From NCBI GenBank assembly GCA_021161905.1, contig JAGGZT010000039.1, positions 35,682 to 99,681 of the forward strand: a DNA stretch of 64,000 nucleotides, given 5' to 3'. Below are positions 56,765 to 64,000 of this stretch, in pieces. Position 1 is the stretch's first letter. Each line of letters begins with the position of its first letter. The notes beneath the pieces are model-generated. The model saw nothing but the letters and a program-made list of their open reading frames with translations. It had not been told where the DNA came from and did no database searches. This stretch comes from Acidobacteriota bacterium. Lineage in GTDB: Bacteria > Acidobacteriota > B3-B38 > Guanabaribacteriales > JAGGZT01. The position numbers and the translations under genes are program-made.

Positions 56765-57487
56765 TCATCGCTTAGCTCTTCTTCCCACCGGCTTGAGGTT
56801 GGTAAAACAGATCCTCCCTTTATCATCTAAATAGCGGTATACCCGCCCTTCACTTCTTGAAGAAGAAACCCTTCTCCCTTTCCTACCGAGATCAACCTCG
56901 GGTATGGAGGAGGTACCCAAGTACCGAGAATACACCTTCTTCACATATCTCCTCGTCTCTCGATAAGGGGGTATCCCCTTATACCGGTTGACCGCATTGA
57001 CCCCGGCATTATAGGCAGCAAGGGCAAGGGTGAGATTATCGTGGTAATAATCCAAAAGATAACGAAGGTGCTTCACCCCTGCTTCAATGTTCTCGTAGGG
57101 GTTGAATACATCGGAGGCACCATGCCTCCTCGCCGTCTCCGGAAGGAGTTGCATCAATCCCTTCGCTCCCTTCCTCGAGACAGCATAGGGATGATAATCC
57201 GATTCCACCTCGATGATGGAATAGATAAGTTTGGAATCAACCCCATATTTTCGGGAGATCTGCTCGATAAAACCACCATACTCCCTCAAAAACGCCCGCT
57301 TTCGAGCAGAGGTGGAAAGATCAAAGCCAGAAAAATAGCGGTAGGAGAAATACCGCTTCGCCTTGGGATGGGGGATGTTGGTGAAGACGAGTTTTCCTGA
57401 CCGATCTCGGTAATAGTATATCTGTGAAAACAAAGGAAGAGCGATAAGGAGAAGGACAAATACCGTAATAAGGCTCCTTATCCTCAC
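56765..57487 (-). CDS. Lytic transglycosylase flanked by DUF4124-like motifs
   Basis: Exported SLT-family transglycosylase, 240 residues: signal peptide (IALPLFSQ), an N-terminal YYYRDRSGKLVFTNIP motif (about 24-39), the SLT domain (about 70-200) with catalytic Glu95 in EVESDYHP, KGLMQL and AAYNAGVNAV, and a C-terminal RVYRYLDDKGRICFTN motif (about 215-230). The two flanking motifs resemble each other and the DUF4124 pattern. alaS lies just upstream with a 4-bp overlap (57484-57487); the amidase follows downstream. Confidence 0.9.
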   Translation of the reverse strand: MRIRSLITVFVLLLIALPLFSQIYYYRDRSGKLVFTNIPHPKAKRYFSYRYFSGFDLSTSARKRAFLREYGGFIEQISRKYGVDSKLIYSIIEVESDYHPYAVSRKGAKGLMQLLPETARRHGASDVFNPYENIEAGVKHLRYLLDYYHDNLTLALAAYNAGVNAVNRYKGIPPYRETRRYVKKVYSRYLGTSSIPEVDLGRKGRRVSSSRSEGRVYRYLDDKGRICFTNLKPVGRRAKR

Positions 57488-60150
57488 TTCCTCCCTCCTG
57501 AGCTTTCTTTCAGCTTCTCCTCTATTATCCGATAGCTCTCCTCAAGCGCTTTGGAGATGAGCTCCGGTTTCTTCCCCCCTGCCTGGGCGAGGTCGGCTTT
57601 ACCTCCTCCCCTGCCATCGACGATCTTAGCAAGTTCCCTTACTATCTCTCCGGCGTGAAGCCTACCTAAGAGATCCGGGGTCACCGCCACCAGCAATATC
57701 GCTTTCCCATTCCGCCCGCTTCCCAGCACCACTACCCCGGACTTTATCCTCTTCCTCAGGGTGTCGGAGTAATTCCTCATCGCCGAATCCTCAAGCTCAG
57801 GGACAAACTGCGCCACCACCTTGATCCCAGCCACCTCCCGGGGAGCCACCTCGGTGCTTTTCCCTACCGCCATAAGCTTCAGCCGTTCTATCTCCTTCTG
57901 ATATTTCTTGTTCGTCTCTATGAGCTTTTCTATCTGCCTGACCAACTCACGAGGCTCTCCCTTGACCAAAGCGGATATCTCCTTCACCAGTTCTCGGAAA
58001 GAAGCGCTTCTCCTCACCGCCTCCTCCCCGGTCACCGCCTCGATACGGCGTACACCAGAGGCAACGCTCTCCTCGCTTACGATCATAAAGAAACCTATCT
58101 CCCCGGTCCTCTTAAGATGGGTCCCCCCACATAGCTCGGCGCTCACCCCCGGCACCCGAACCAACCTCACCAGCTCTCCATACTTCTCCTCGAAAAGGGC
58201 GATCGCCCCCTTCCTCACTGCCTCGTCATAGGGCAGGATCTCCACCTCAAGAGGGATGTCCTCTCGGATGAACCGGTTGACCAAGCCCTCGATGTTCAAA
58301 AGCTCAGCAGAAGATATAGGAGCGAAATGGGTAAAGTCGAACCGCAACCGATCCGGAGCCACCAAGGAACCCGCCTGTTTCACATGGGAACCAAGCCTCA
58401 TCCTGAGGGCAGCGTGAAGGAGGTGGGTCGCCGTGTGATTCTGGGCGATCCTTCTTCTTCTTTCCTCATCGACCACCGCTTCTACAACCGAGCCAACCCT
58501 GAGCTTTCCAGAACTCACCTTAACCAAATGGGAGATAAGCCCATCAACGGGATAAACAGCATCCACCACTTCGGAAACACCATCCTGAGACCAAAGCTTT
58601 CCTCTATCTCCCACCTGACCTCCGGACTCTCCATAGAACGGTGTCTCATCAAGGAAGATCTCCCCCTCCTCCCCTGAAGAAAGCGAAGGAACTTCCTTTC
58701 TCTTCTTAATGATGGCGATTATCCTCGCTCCTTCACATCTCGTTCGCTCATATCCGAGGAACTTGCTCTCCCCAAACTTCTTCTTCAACGAGAGATATAC
58801 CTCCTTCCCCTTCATCTCCCGCTCACCCTGCCAGGAAGCGCGCGCTCTTTCCCGTTGCTTTTTCATCTCGCCTTCGAACCCAGCCTCATCTACGGAAAGC
58901 CCCTTCTCCGCTGCCATCTCCTTTATGAAATCGAGAGGAAGTCCATAGGTATCGTAGAGACGGAAGGAGAGCTCCCCAGGCAAAACCTTCTCTCCCCGGG
59001 AGATTAGCTCGGAGGCGATCTCCTCGAATTTCCTGATGCCATAACTAAGGGTGGAGCCAAATCGCTTCTCCTCGGCGAGGGTCACCCGGGAGATGAATTC
59101 CTCCCCCTGGGCGAGCTCGGGGTAGGCGTTCCTCATCAGACTGACCACCTCTCCTATCAGCCGATAGAGAAACGGTTTTTCTATCCCAAGGAACCTACCA
59201 TGACGGATGGCACGGCGGATTATCCTCCTCAAGACATAACCTCGCCCTTCATTCGAGGGAAGAACCCCATCGGAGACAAGGAAGGTAATTGACCGAAGAT
59301 GATCGGCAACCACCCTTAAGGAGATATCGAGCTTAGGCTCAGCCCGATACTCCACCTGAGCCAACTCCGCTACCCGCTCGATCAGGGGGCGGAAGAGATC
59401 GGTATCGAAGTTGGTGGTCACATTCTGAAGAACCGAAGCAAGCCGCTCCAGTCCCATCCCCGTATCCACCGACTTGGCGGGAAGAGGGGAAAGGGTCCCG
59501 TCATCAGATCGGTTATACTCCATAAAGACGAGGTTCCACAGCTCGAGAAAACGGTCGCAATCACAGTCTATGCCACACTCGGGCTTTCCACATCCTGCTT
59601 CTTCTCCCCGGTCGATGATGATCTCGGTACAGGGTCCGCAGGGACCGGTATCGCCCATCGACCAGAAGTTGTCCTTCTCCCCCATCCGGTAGATCCTCTC
59701 CTCGGGAACCCCTATCTTATCCGCCCAGATACGATAGCTCTCCTCATCCTTCTCAAACACGGTAATGAGGAGGCTCTCTTTAGGGATTTTGAACCCCTCG
59801 GTGATGAGCTCCCAGGCATAGACTATCGCCTCCTCCTTGAAATAATCACCGAAGGAGAAGTTGCCCAGCATCTCAAAGAATGTGTGATGCCTCCCGGTAT
59901 GCCCTACTACCTCGAGATCATTATGCTTTCCACCGGCGCGAAGGCACTTCTGGACGGTGGTAGCCCGAGTGTAATCCCTCTTTTCCACCCCGAGGAACAC
60001 CTTCTTGAACTGGTTCATCCCAGCGTTGGTGAAGAGAAGGGTGGGATCGTCCTTGGGGACGAGCGGTGAACTCGCTACCACTCGATGCCCTCTTTTCCTA
60101 AAATAGTCGAGAAACTCCTTCCTTATCTCATCTGAACTCAGTTTTCTCAT
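57484..60150 (-). CDS. alaS: Alanyl-tRNA synthetase
   Basis: Charges tRNA-Ala and edits mischarged Ser/Gly. The 888 residues cover the whole enzyme: catalytic domain with FEMLGNFSFGDYFKEEAI (about 90-107) and GYVLRRIIRRAIRHG, editing domain with zinc ligands HTATHLLHAALR and CGGTH, then the C-terminal coiled-coil DHHA1 region (about 750-888). The Cys-rich EEAGCGKPECGIDCDCDRF stretch near residue 190 could be an extra metal site in the aminoacylation domain. It overlaps the recX gene stop by 4 bp and the slt gene start by 4 bp. Confidence 0.97.
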   Translation of the reverse strand: MRKLSSDEIRKEFLDYFRKRGHRVVASSPLVPKDDPTLLFTNAGMNQFKKVFLGVEKRDYTRATTVQKCLRAGGKHNDLEVVGHTGRHHTFFEMLGNFSFGDYFKEEAIVYAWELITEGFKIPKESLLITVFEKDEESYRIWADKIGVPEERIYRMGEKDNFWSMGDTGPCGPCTEIIIDRGEEAGCGKPECGIDCDCDRFLELWNLVFMEYNRSDDGTLSPLPAKSVDTGMGLERLASVLQNVTTNFDTDLFRPLIERVAELAQVEYRAEPKLDISLRVVADHLRSITFLVSDGVLPSNEGRGYVLRRIIRRAIRHGRFLGIEKPFLYRLIGEVVSLMRNAYPELAQGEEFISRVTLAEEKRFGSTLSYGIRKFEEIASELISRGEKVLPGELSFRLYDTYGLPLDFIKEMAAEKGLSVDEAGFEGEMKKQRERARASWQGEREMKGKEVYLSLKKKFGESKFLGYERTRCEGARIIAIIKKRKEVPSLSSGEEGEIFLDETPFYGESGGQVGDRGKLWSQDGVSEVVDAVYPVDGLISHLVKVSSGKLRVGSVVEAVVDEERRRRIAQNHTATHLLHAALRMRLGSHVKQAGSLVAPDRLRFDFTHFAPISSAELLNIEGLVNRFIREDIPLEVEILPYDEAVRKGAIALFEEKYGELVRLVRVPGVSAELCGGTHLKRTGEIGFFMIVSEESVASGVRRIEAVTGEEAVRRSASFRELVKEISALVKGEPRELVRQIEKLIETNKKYQKEIERLKLMAVGKSTEVAPREVAGIKVVAQFVPELEDSAMRNYSDTLRKRIKSGVVVLGSGRNGKAILLVAVTPDLLGRLHAGEIVRELAKIVDGRGGGKADLAQAGGKKPELISKALEESYRIIEEKLKESSGGRK

Positions 60151-60635
60151 TCCTCTTTTAACCTCTTCTTGAAAGGCGCGAGTACCGAGAGAATAAGGCT
60201 CGAAGGGAACCCCTTTCTCGCCAGGTAATCATAAAGCCTTTTGAACTGAGCGATATCTTTAGGCGGTCCTGTCACCCGTAATCTCTTCTCAAGAGCCCGC
60301 TTCAAGACATCTTCCTCCTTCTCCTCCTCCGAAAAATAACGGGAGACTGCTTTCTCCGCCACCTCCTCTGCTATCCCCCTTTTCTTCATCTCGAGGAGGA
60401 GCCGAAACCGCCCCCATTTTCGCTCCCTTGCTCCAAAACGGGAGAAGACCTCGGCATAGAGGTTATCGTCGATATAACCCAATTCGCTCAGGTGTGTTAT
60501 GATCTCCTCTATCTTCTCCTCCGAAGCTCCCCTCTTTTTGAGGGAATCCCGCAGTTCTTTTTCCGTACGAGGCTTCAACGAAAGAAGCCTTAGAGCATAA
60601 CTGTATGGATCGAGCTTCCCCTTTCCCAACACCAC
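60147..60635 (-). CDS. recX: RecX family regulator
   Basis: RecX restrains RecA filament extension. The 162 residues form the three-helix repeat tandem: ALRLLSLKPRTEKELRDSLKKRG (about 14-36), LGYIDDNLYAEVFSRF (about 51-66), KWGRFRLLLEMKKRGI and a C-terminal repeat. The start is GTG 60635, immediately before a second GTG, with no strong ribosome site; pilT ends 5 bases upstream, so coupling is likely. recX sits next to alaS as in many proteobacteria, but recA is 40 kb away. Confidence 0.9.
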   Translation of the reverse strand: MVLGKGKLDPYSYALRLLSLKPRTEKELRDSLKKRGASEEKIEEIITHLSELGYIDDNLYAEVFSRFGARERKWGRFRLLLEMKKRGIAEEVAEKAVSRYFSEEEKEEDVLKRALEKRLRVTGPPKDIAQFKRLYDYLARKGFPSSLILSVLAPFKKRLKEE

Positions 60636-60639
60636 TCAG

Positions 60640-61821
60640 CTATTTGCTATCATCCGGTTCGTTCGAAAGGATAAAGGGCGAATCTCCCTCCGGACGGTTG
60701 GCGTCGAAATCGAGGATCTTCTCCATCTCCTCCCGTGCCATATCGGAGGCGGACTGAATGCCCTGAACCCGAAGCTTGAACTCGTCAGGATTGCTCGCTC
60801 CCCTGAGCGCCTCCTCATAAGAGATAAGCCCCCGCTGATAGAGGTTGAACAGGGATTGATCGAAGGTCTGCATTCCGTACTGAGAGACGCCAGCAGCGAT
60901 CGCCTCCCGGATCATATGGGTCTTCTCCTTATTGATGATGCAGTCCCGGATGAAGGCAGTGCTTCGCATCACCTCCACCGCGGGCACCCGTCCTTTCCCA
61001 TCAGCACGGTTCATCAACCTAAGGGAGATTATCGCTTTAAGCACCGAAGCGAGCTGAAGCCTTACTTGCTTCTGCTGGTAAGGGGGAAAGACGGAGATGA
61101 TCCGGTTTATCGTCTCGGTGGCATCGAGCGTGTGAAGGGTAGAAAGAACCAAGTGGCCTGTCTCGGCAGCGGTAAGGGCAGTCTGGATCGTCTCATAATC
61201 CCGCATCTCACCCACCAGGATGACATCCGGGTCTTGACGAAGGGCGCTCCGGAGGGCAACGGCGAACCCTTTGGTATCCACCTCCACCTCCCGCTGATTG
61301 ATGATGCTCTTCTTGTCCCGGTGGAGGAACTCGATAGGATCCTCGATAGTGATGATGTGAACCGTACGATGGGTGTTGATGTAGTCAATCATCGCCGCCA
61401 AGGTGGTAGATTTACCACTACCAGTGGTACCGGTAACCAGCACCATACCCCGAGGTTCCAGGGCTATCTGCTCCAGCACCGGAGGAAGGTTGAGCTCCCT
61501 GATCGAAAGAACCTCAAACGAGATAACTCTGAGAACCAGACCTATCGTCCCCCGCTGCTGGAAGATGTTCACCCTGAATCGACCAAGGCCAGGAACGGAA
61601 TAAGCGAGGTCTATCTCAAGGTCTCGCTTGAACTTCTGCTTCTGGTTGTCGTTCATTATCTCGAAGGCAATACGAAGGGTATCCTCCTGGGTGAGCCTAT
61701 GGAATTCGATTAGGGGCATCAAACGACCATTAGCCCTGATATAGGGATAGTTGCCCACCTTGAGGTGAATATCCGAAGCCTGCCTCTCCGCCGCCTTGGT
61801 GAGCAACTCCTGTAGGTTCAT
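60640..61821 (-). CDS. pilT: PilT-type twitching-motility ATPase
   Basis: Hexameric ATPase that drives retraction of type IV pili. The 393 residues have the N-terminal domain (SDIHLKVG near 16-23), Walker A GTTGSGKST (131-139), Asp box with VILVGEMRDYET, the His box GHLVLSTLHT, and the C-terminal TFDQSLFNLY region. PilT-like family is clear; PilU or PilB can be excluded on size and the lack of zinc Cys. No other pilus genes are visible in the window. It starts 15 bases after ilvE. Confidence 0.94.
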   Translation of the reverse strand: MNLQELLTKAAERQASDIHLKVGNYPYIRANGRLMPLIEFHRLTQEDTLRIAFEIMNDNQKQKFKRDLEIDLAYSVPGLGRFRVNIFQQRGTIGLVLRVISFEVLSIRELNLPPVLEQIALEPRGMVLVTGTTGSGKSTTLAAMIDYINTHRTVHIITIEDPIEFLHRDKKSIINQREVEVDTKGFAVALRSALRQDPDVILVGEMRDYETIQTALTAAETGHLVLSTLHTLDATETINRIISVFPPYQQKQVRLQLASVLKAIISLRLMNRADGKGRVPAVEVMRSTAFIRDCIINKEKTHMIREAIAAGVSQYGMQTFDQSLFNLYQRGLISYEEALRGASNPDEFKLRVQGIQSASDMAREEMEKILDFDANRPEGDSPFILSNEPDDSK

Positions 61822-61836
61822 ATCATTCTCCCCTCC

Positions 61837-62757
61837 TTAGATATAGGTAAGCCAGTTATATCTATCCTCCTTCTCCCCCCTTACTATGCCGAAGAACTCA
61901 TTCTGAAGCTCGGCGGTTATCGGTCCTCTCTTCCCCGCCCCTATCTTGATCCTATCCACTGAGCGAATCGGGGTAATCTCCGCTGCCGTGCCGCATAAGA
62001 AGAGCTCATCGGCGTTGTAGAGCATCTCCCGGGGTATCCTTTCTTCCACCACCTCGTAGCCCAGATCGCGGGCTAAGGTGATAATGGTATTTCTGGTGAT
62101 TCCCTCAAGGATACTCGAATAAACCGGCGGGGTATACAGCTTCCCATCCTTAACCAAGAAGAGGTTCTCCGCACTTCCCTCACTGACATAGCCCGAGCTA
62201 TCGAGGGCGATACCCTCGGCATACCCATCAATCAGCGCCTCCATTTTGATAAGCTGGGAGTTCATATAGTTCGCACCCGCCTTTGCCATTGCAGGGAGGG
62301 TATTGGGCGCCATTCTGTTCCAGGAGGAGACCTTAACATCCACCCCCTCCCGAAGCGCCTCTTCCCCTAAATAAGCACCCCATTCCCAGGCGGCGATATA
62401 TACCTCGACCGGGCAGGGGAAGGGGTTTAATCCCAAAGAGTCATACCCCCGAAAGGCTACCGGGCGGATATAACAACTCTTCAAATTATTGATCCGCACC
62501 GTCTCAATAACCGCCTGGCTGAACTCATCGACTGAGAAGGGAAGGTCCATTCGATAAACCCGACAGGAGAAGAAAAACCGTCTGCTATGGTCCTCGAGCC
62601 TGAAGATCGCTGGTCCTCTCTTCGTCTCATAACACCGCTCCCCCTCAAAAACCGAGGAGCCGTAGTGAACCACATGAGAAAGGACATGGATCTTAGCATC
62701 ATCCCAATCAATGAACTTCCCGTTGTGCCAAATCTTCTCGGATTTTTTGATACCCAT
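61837..62757 (-). CDS. ilvE: Branched-chain amino acid aminotransferase
   Basis: PLP enzyme (fold IV) that transaminates Leu, Ile and Val. The start ATG 62757 has AGGCG upstream; 306 residues. Motifs are [14 protein letters not shown] (about 27-40), [20 protein letters not shown] with the Schiff-base Lys, [10 protein letters not shown] (class IV signature) and [16 protein letters not shown]-amino acid and aminodeoxychorismate lyases share the fold but the EGSAEN and RPVAF patterns favour IlvE. It starts the six-gene minus-strand operon with a good promoter. Confidence 0.95.
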   Translation of the reverse strand: MGIKKSEKIWHNGKFIDWDDAKIHVLSHVVHYGSSVFEGERCYETKRGPAIFRLEDHSRRFFFSCRVYRMDLPFSVDEFSQAVIETVRINNLKSCYIRPVAFRGYDSLGLNPFPCPVEVYIAAWEWGAYLGEEALREGVDVKVSSWNRMAPNTLPAMAKAGANYMNSQLIKMEALIDGYAEGIALDSSGYVSEGSAENLFLVKDGKLYTPPVYSSILEGITRNTIITLARDLGYEVVEERIPREMLYNADELFLCGTAAEITPIRSVDRIKIGAGKRGPITAELQNEFFGIVRGEKEDRYNWLTYI

Positions 62758-62822
62758 TGTTCGCCTCACTCTTTATAAAATTCAAAGCCACTTATCCAAT
62801 TCTCCTAAAACATCGTAATTAA

Positions 62823-62851
62823 ATTATAGCATAAAAAGGGGACAAGGGAAA
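62823..62851 (-). promoter_or_regulatory. Promoter of the ilvE-pilT-recX-alaS operon
   Basis: On the minus strand an extended -10, TGCTATAAT with TATAAT at 62828-62823, is preceded by TTTCCC 17 nt upstream. The extended -10 compensates the weak -35. Confidence 0.55.
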
Positions 62852-62877
62852 CGAATCGAAGGGAGGAGAGGGAAGAA

Positions 62878-64000
62878 TTACCTTTTTATCACCACATCCT
62901 TTAAGTATTTGAAGTTCGCATTGGGATAAAGGATGAGATTGGTTATCCCATCTCGGAAAAGGGCAAAGTTCTTATTATGCCATAGGCTGACATAAGGTAG
63001 GTCCTCCGCCACTATCTTCTGGATCTCAGAATAAAGCCTCTTCCTCTCCTTCTTATCCAGGGTGATCATAGCTTTTTCGATCAACTTATCGAGCCTTGGA
63101 TTAGAGTATGCCCCACGGTTGGCACCGTTTGGGGGAACACTTCCTGAGTGGAAACAGTAGCGATATATATCGGGATCGGTCGCCCCAATGAAGCGGAGGA
63201 GATATATCTGAAAGTTGCCCTTTATTATGTCGGAATAGAAGGTCTGCCATTCATAGGAGCGAATGTTGAGCCTTATCCCCACCCGGGCAAGCTCACTGGC
63301 AAAAACGGTGGCAAGGTCCCGGGAGAGCTTGTTATTCGAAACCTTGAGGGTTAAGGTGATCCTCGGCGCCGGTCCCTCCCCGTCCGGATCCGGGAATCCC
63401 GCCTCATCGAGGACCCTTTTCGCCCGCTCCGGGTCATAGGGATAATGGGCTACATCGCCCTCATACGCCCAGTTTCCCCTGGCGAGGATACCATCTGCCT
63501 TCTCCGCCAACCCTCCTAACAGGGTCTTTATTATCTCGTCTCGATTGATTGCGTAGGCTATCGCCTCTCTAATCGCCTTCCTCTTGATTAGCTTATCCCG
63601 GAAGTTGAACCCAAGATAGGTGTAATTACAGCCAGGGGCAGTAATGAGGTTCAACCCGCGCTTTTTTGCCAGAACCATCACCATATCCGGAGGAAGGGCG
63701 TTTATTATCAGGTCAACCTCTCCTTTTTCGAGGGCGAGCATCCGGGTGGTGGCATCGGGAATTATCTTAAGCACCAACCGCTTGAGCTTGGGTTTTCCTT
63801 CGAAGTAGTGATCAAACCGAGAAAAGACAAGCTCCTCATCCTCCCGATAGGTCATAAGTCTGAAGGGACCGGTTCCTATTGGATGGTGGGAAAAATCCTT
63901 TCCCGCCCCAGCAGGAACTATTCCCACCCCTGCTATGTTGATCAGGAAGGAAGAAAAGGGCTTTTTGAGGATAAATTTGACGGTATATCTATCTGGCGTA
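62878..64000 (-). CDS. Peptide ABC transporter substrate-binding protein, partial
   Basis: Extracytoplasmic solute-binding protein family 5 (DppA/OppA-like), cut at the window end. The open frame continues through base 64000 (about 373 visible residues; the N-terminus and signal are outside). Visible family marks are HHPIGTGPFRLMTYREDEEL, LEKGEVDLI, FNFRDKLIKRKAIREAIAYAINRDEII and the C-terminal VAEDLPYVSLWHNKNF. It binds oligopeptides or dipeptides for uptake and fits the peptidase-rich gene set. Confidence 0.94.
   Translation of the reverse strand, partial: TPDRYTVKFILKKPFSSFLINIAGVGIVPAGAGKDFSHHPIGTGPFRLMTYREDEELVFSRFDHYFEGKPKLKRLVLKIIPDATTRMLALEKGEVDLIINALPPDMVMVLAKKRGLNLITAPGCNYTYLGFNFRDKLIKRKAIREAIAYAINRDEIIKTLLGGLAEKADGILARGNWAYEGDVAHYPYDPERAKRVLDEAGFPDPDGEGPAPRITLTLKVSNNKLSRDLATVFASELARVGIRLNIRSYEWQTFYSDIIKGNFQIYLLRFIGATDPDIYRYCFHSGSVPPNGANRGAYSNPRLDKLIEKAMITLDKKERKRLYSEIQKIVAEDLPYVSLWHNKNFALFRDGITNLILYPNANFKYLKDVVIKR

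Noticed and set aside
60856..61713. A 285-codon plus-strand frame opposite pilT
   Set aside because: Antisense shadow of a well-defined PilT gene; no ribosome site or domain.

Overview
This window looks like chromosomal DNA of a Gram-negative, probably Acidobacteriota or Candidatus Aminicenantes-like, bacterium. The reasons are a TonB-dependent receptor, several outer-membrane beta-barrels and lipobox lipoproteins (a diderm envelope), and two proteins of the VWFA-related family that is expanded in acidobacterial lineages. Other signs are an NhaC antiporter with an extracytoplasmic N-terminal domain and a large exported peptidase set. The phylum is an inference from gene content. Genes are tightly packed, often overlap by 4 bp, and no phage, insertion sequence, CRISPR array, rRNA or tRNA was seen.

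Layout. 1-7.6 kb: the end of a TonB-dependent receptor and its terminator, then a promoter and a leader of about 500 nt with two strong inverted repeats ahead of an RND efflux operon of czcCBA type. 7.6-14.3 kb: a TIM-barrel isomerase, YihY/BrkB membrane protein, a family 2 glycosyltransferase broken by an in-frame TAG, NlpC/P60 endopeptidase, and a minus-strand ggt / 70-aa protein / sugar kinase operon. 14.4-24.3 kb: a long plus-strand run tdh-kbl-lipoprotein-helical repeat protein-PP2C phosphatase-recA-ktrA-nhaC-flavin reductase, with recA translationally coupled to the phosphatase. 24.3-31.8 kb: a minus-strand TCA-cycle operon (LeuCD-type aconitase, icd, mdh, fumarase alpha/beta, ndk, an M20 peptidase, a PPC-domain protein).

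32-43.6 kb, plus strand: a LysM lytic transglycosylase, a frameshifted comM, a peptidase-M1-like protein that has lost its zinc motif, two VWFA proteins flanking a nitrilase, an outer-membrane barrel and a B12-type radical SAM protein. 43.6-53.5 kb, minus strand: membrane protein, PfkB kinase, MTA phosphorylase, OmpW-like barrel, cyclophilin, glutamine synthetase, a C45 Ntn-hydrolase and an M14 carboxypeptidase. 53.7-64 kb: lpdA on plus, then the minus-strand operon ilvE-pilT-recX-alaS-slt-amidase and the end of an oligopeptide-binding protein.

Themes: amino-acid and peptide catabolism (tdh/kbl, ggt, M20, M14, C45, ilvE, peptide-binding protein) feeding a TCA cycle, and cell-wall remodelling (two transglycosylases, amidase, NlpC/P60, wall-sugar kinase). 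Recurrent promoter-like sites follow TTGACN with 17-18 nt spacing. The points most worth a second look are the structured leader with an upstream reading frame before the efflux operon, the efflux pump lacking the TM4 aspartates, the pseudo-peptidase/VWFA/nitrilase locus, the phosphatase-recA coupling, and two genes each interrupted by a single-base lesion.
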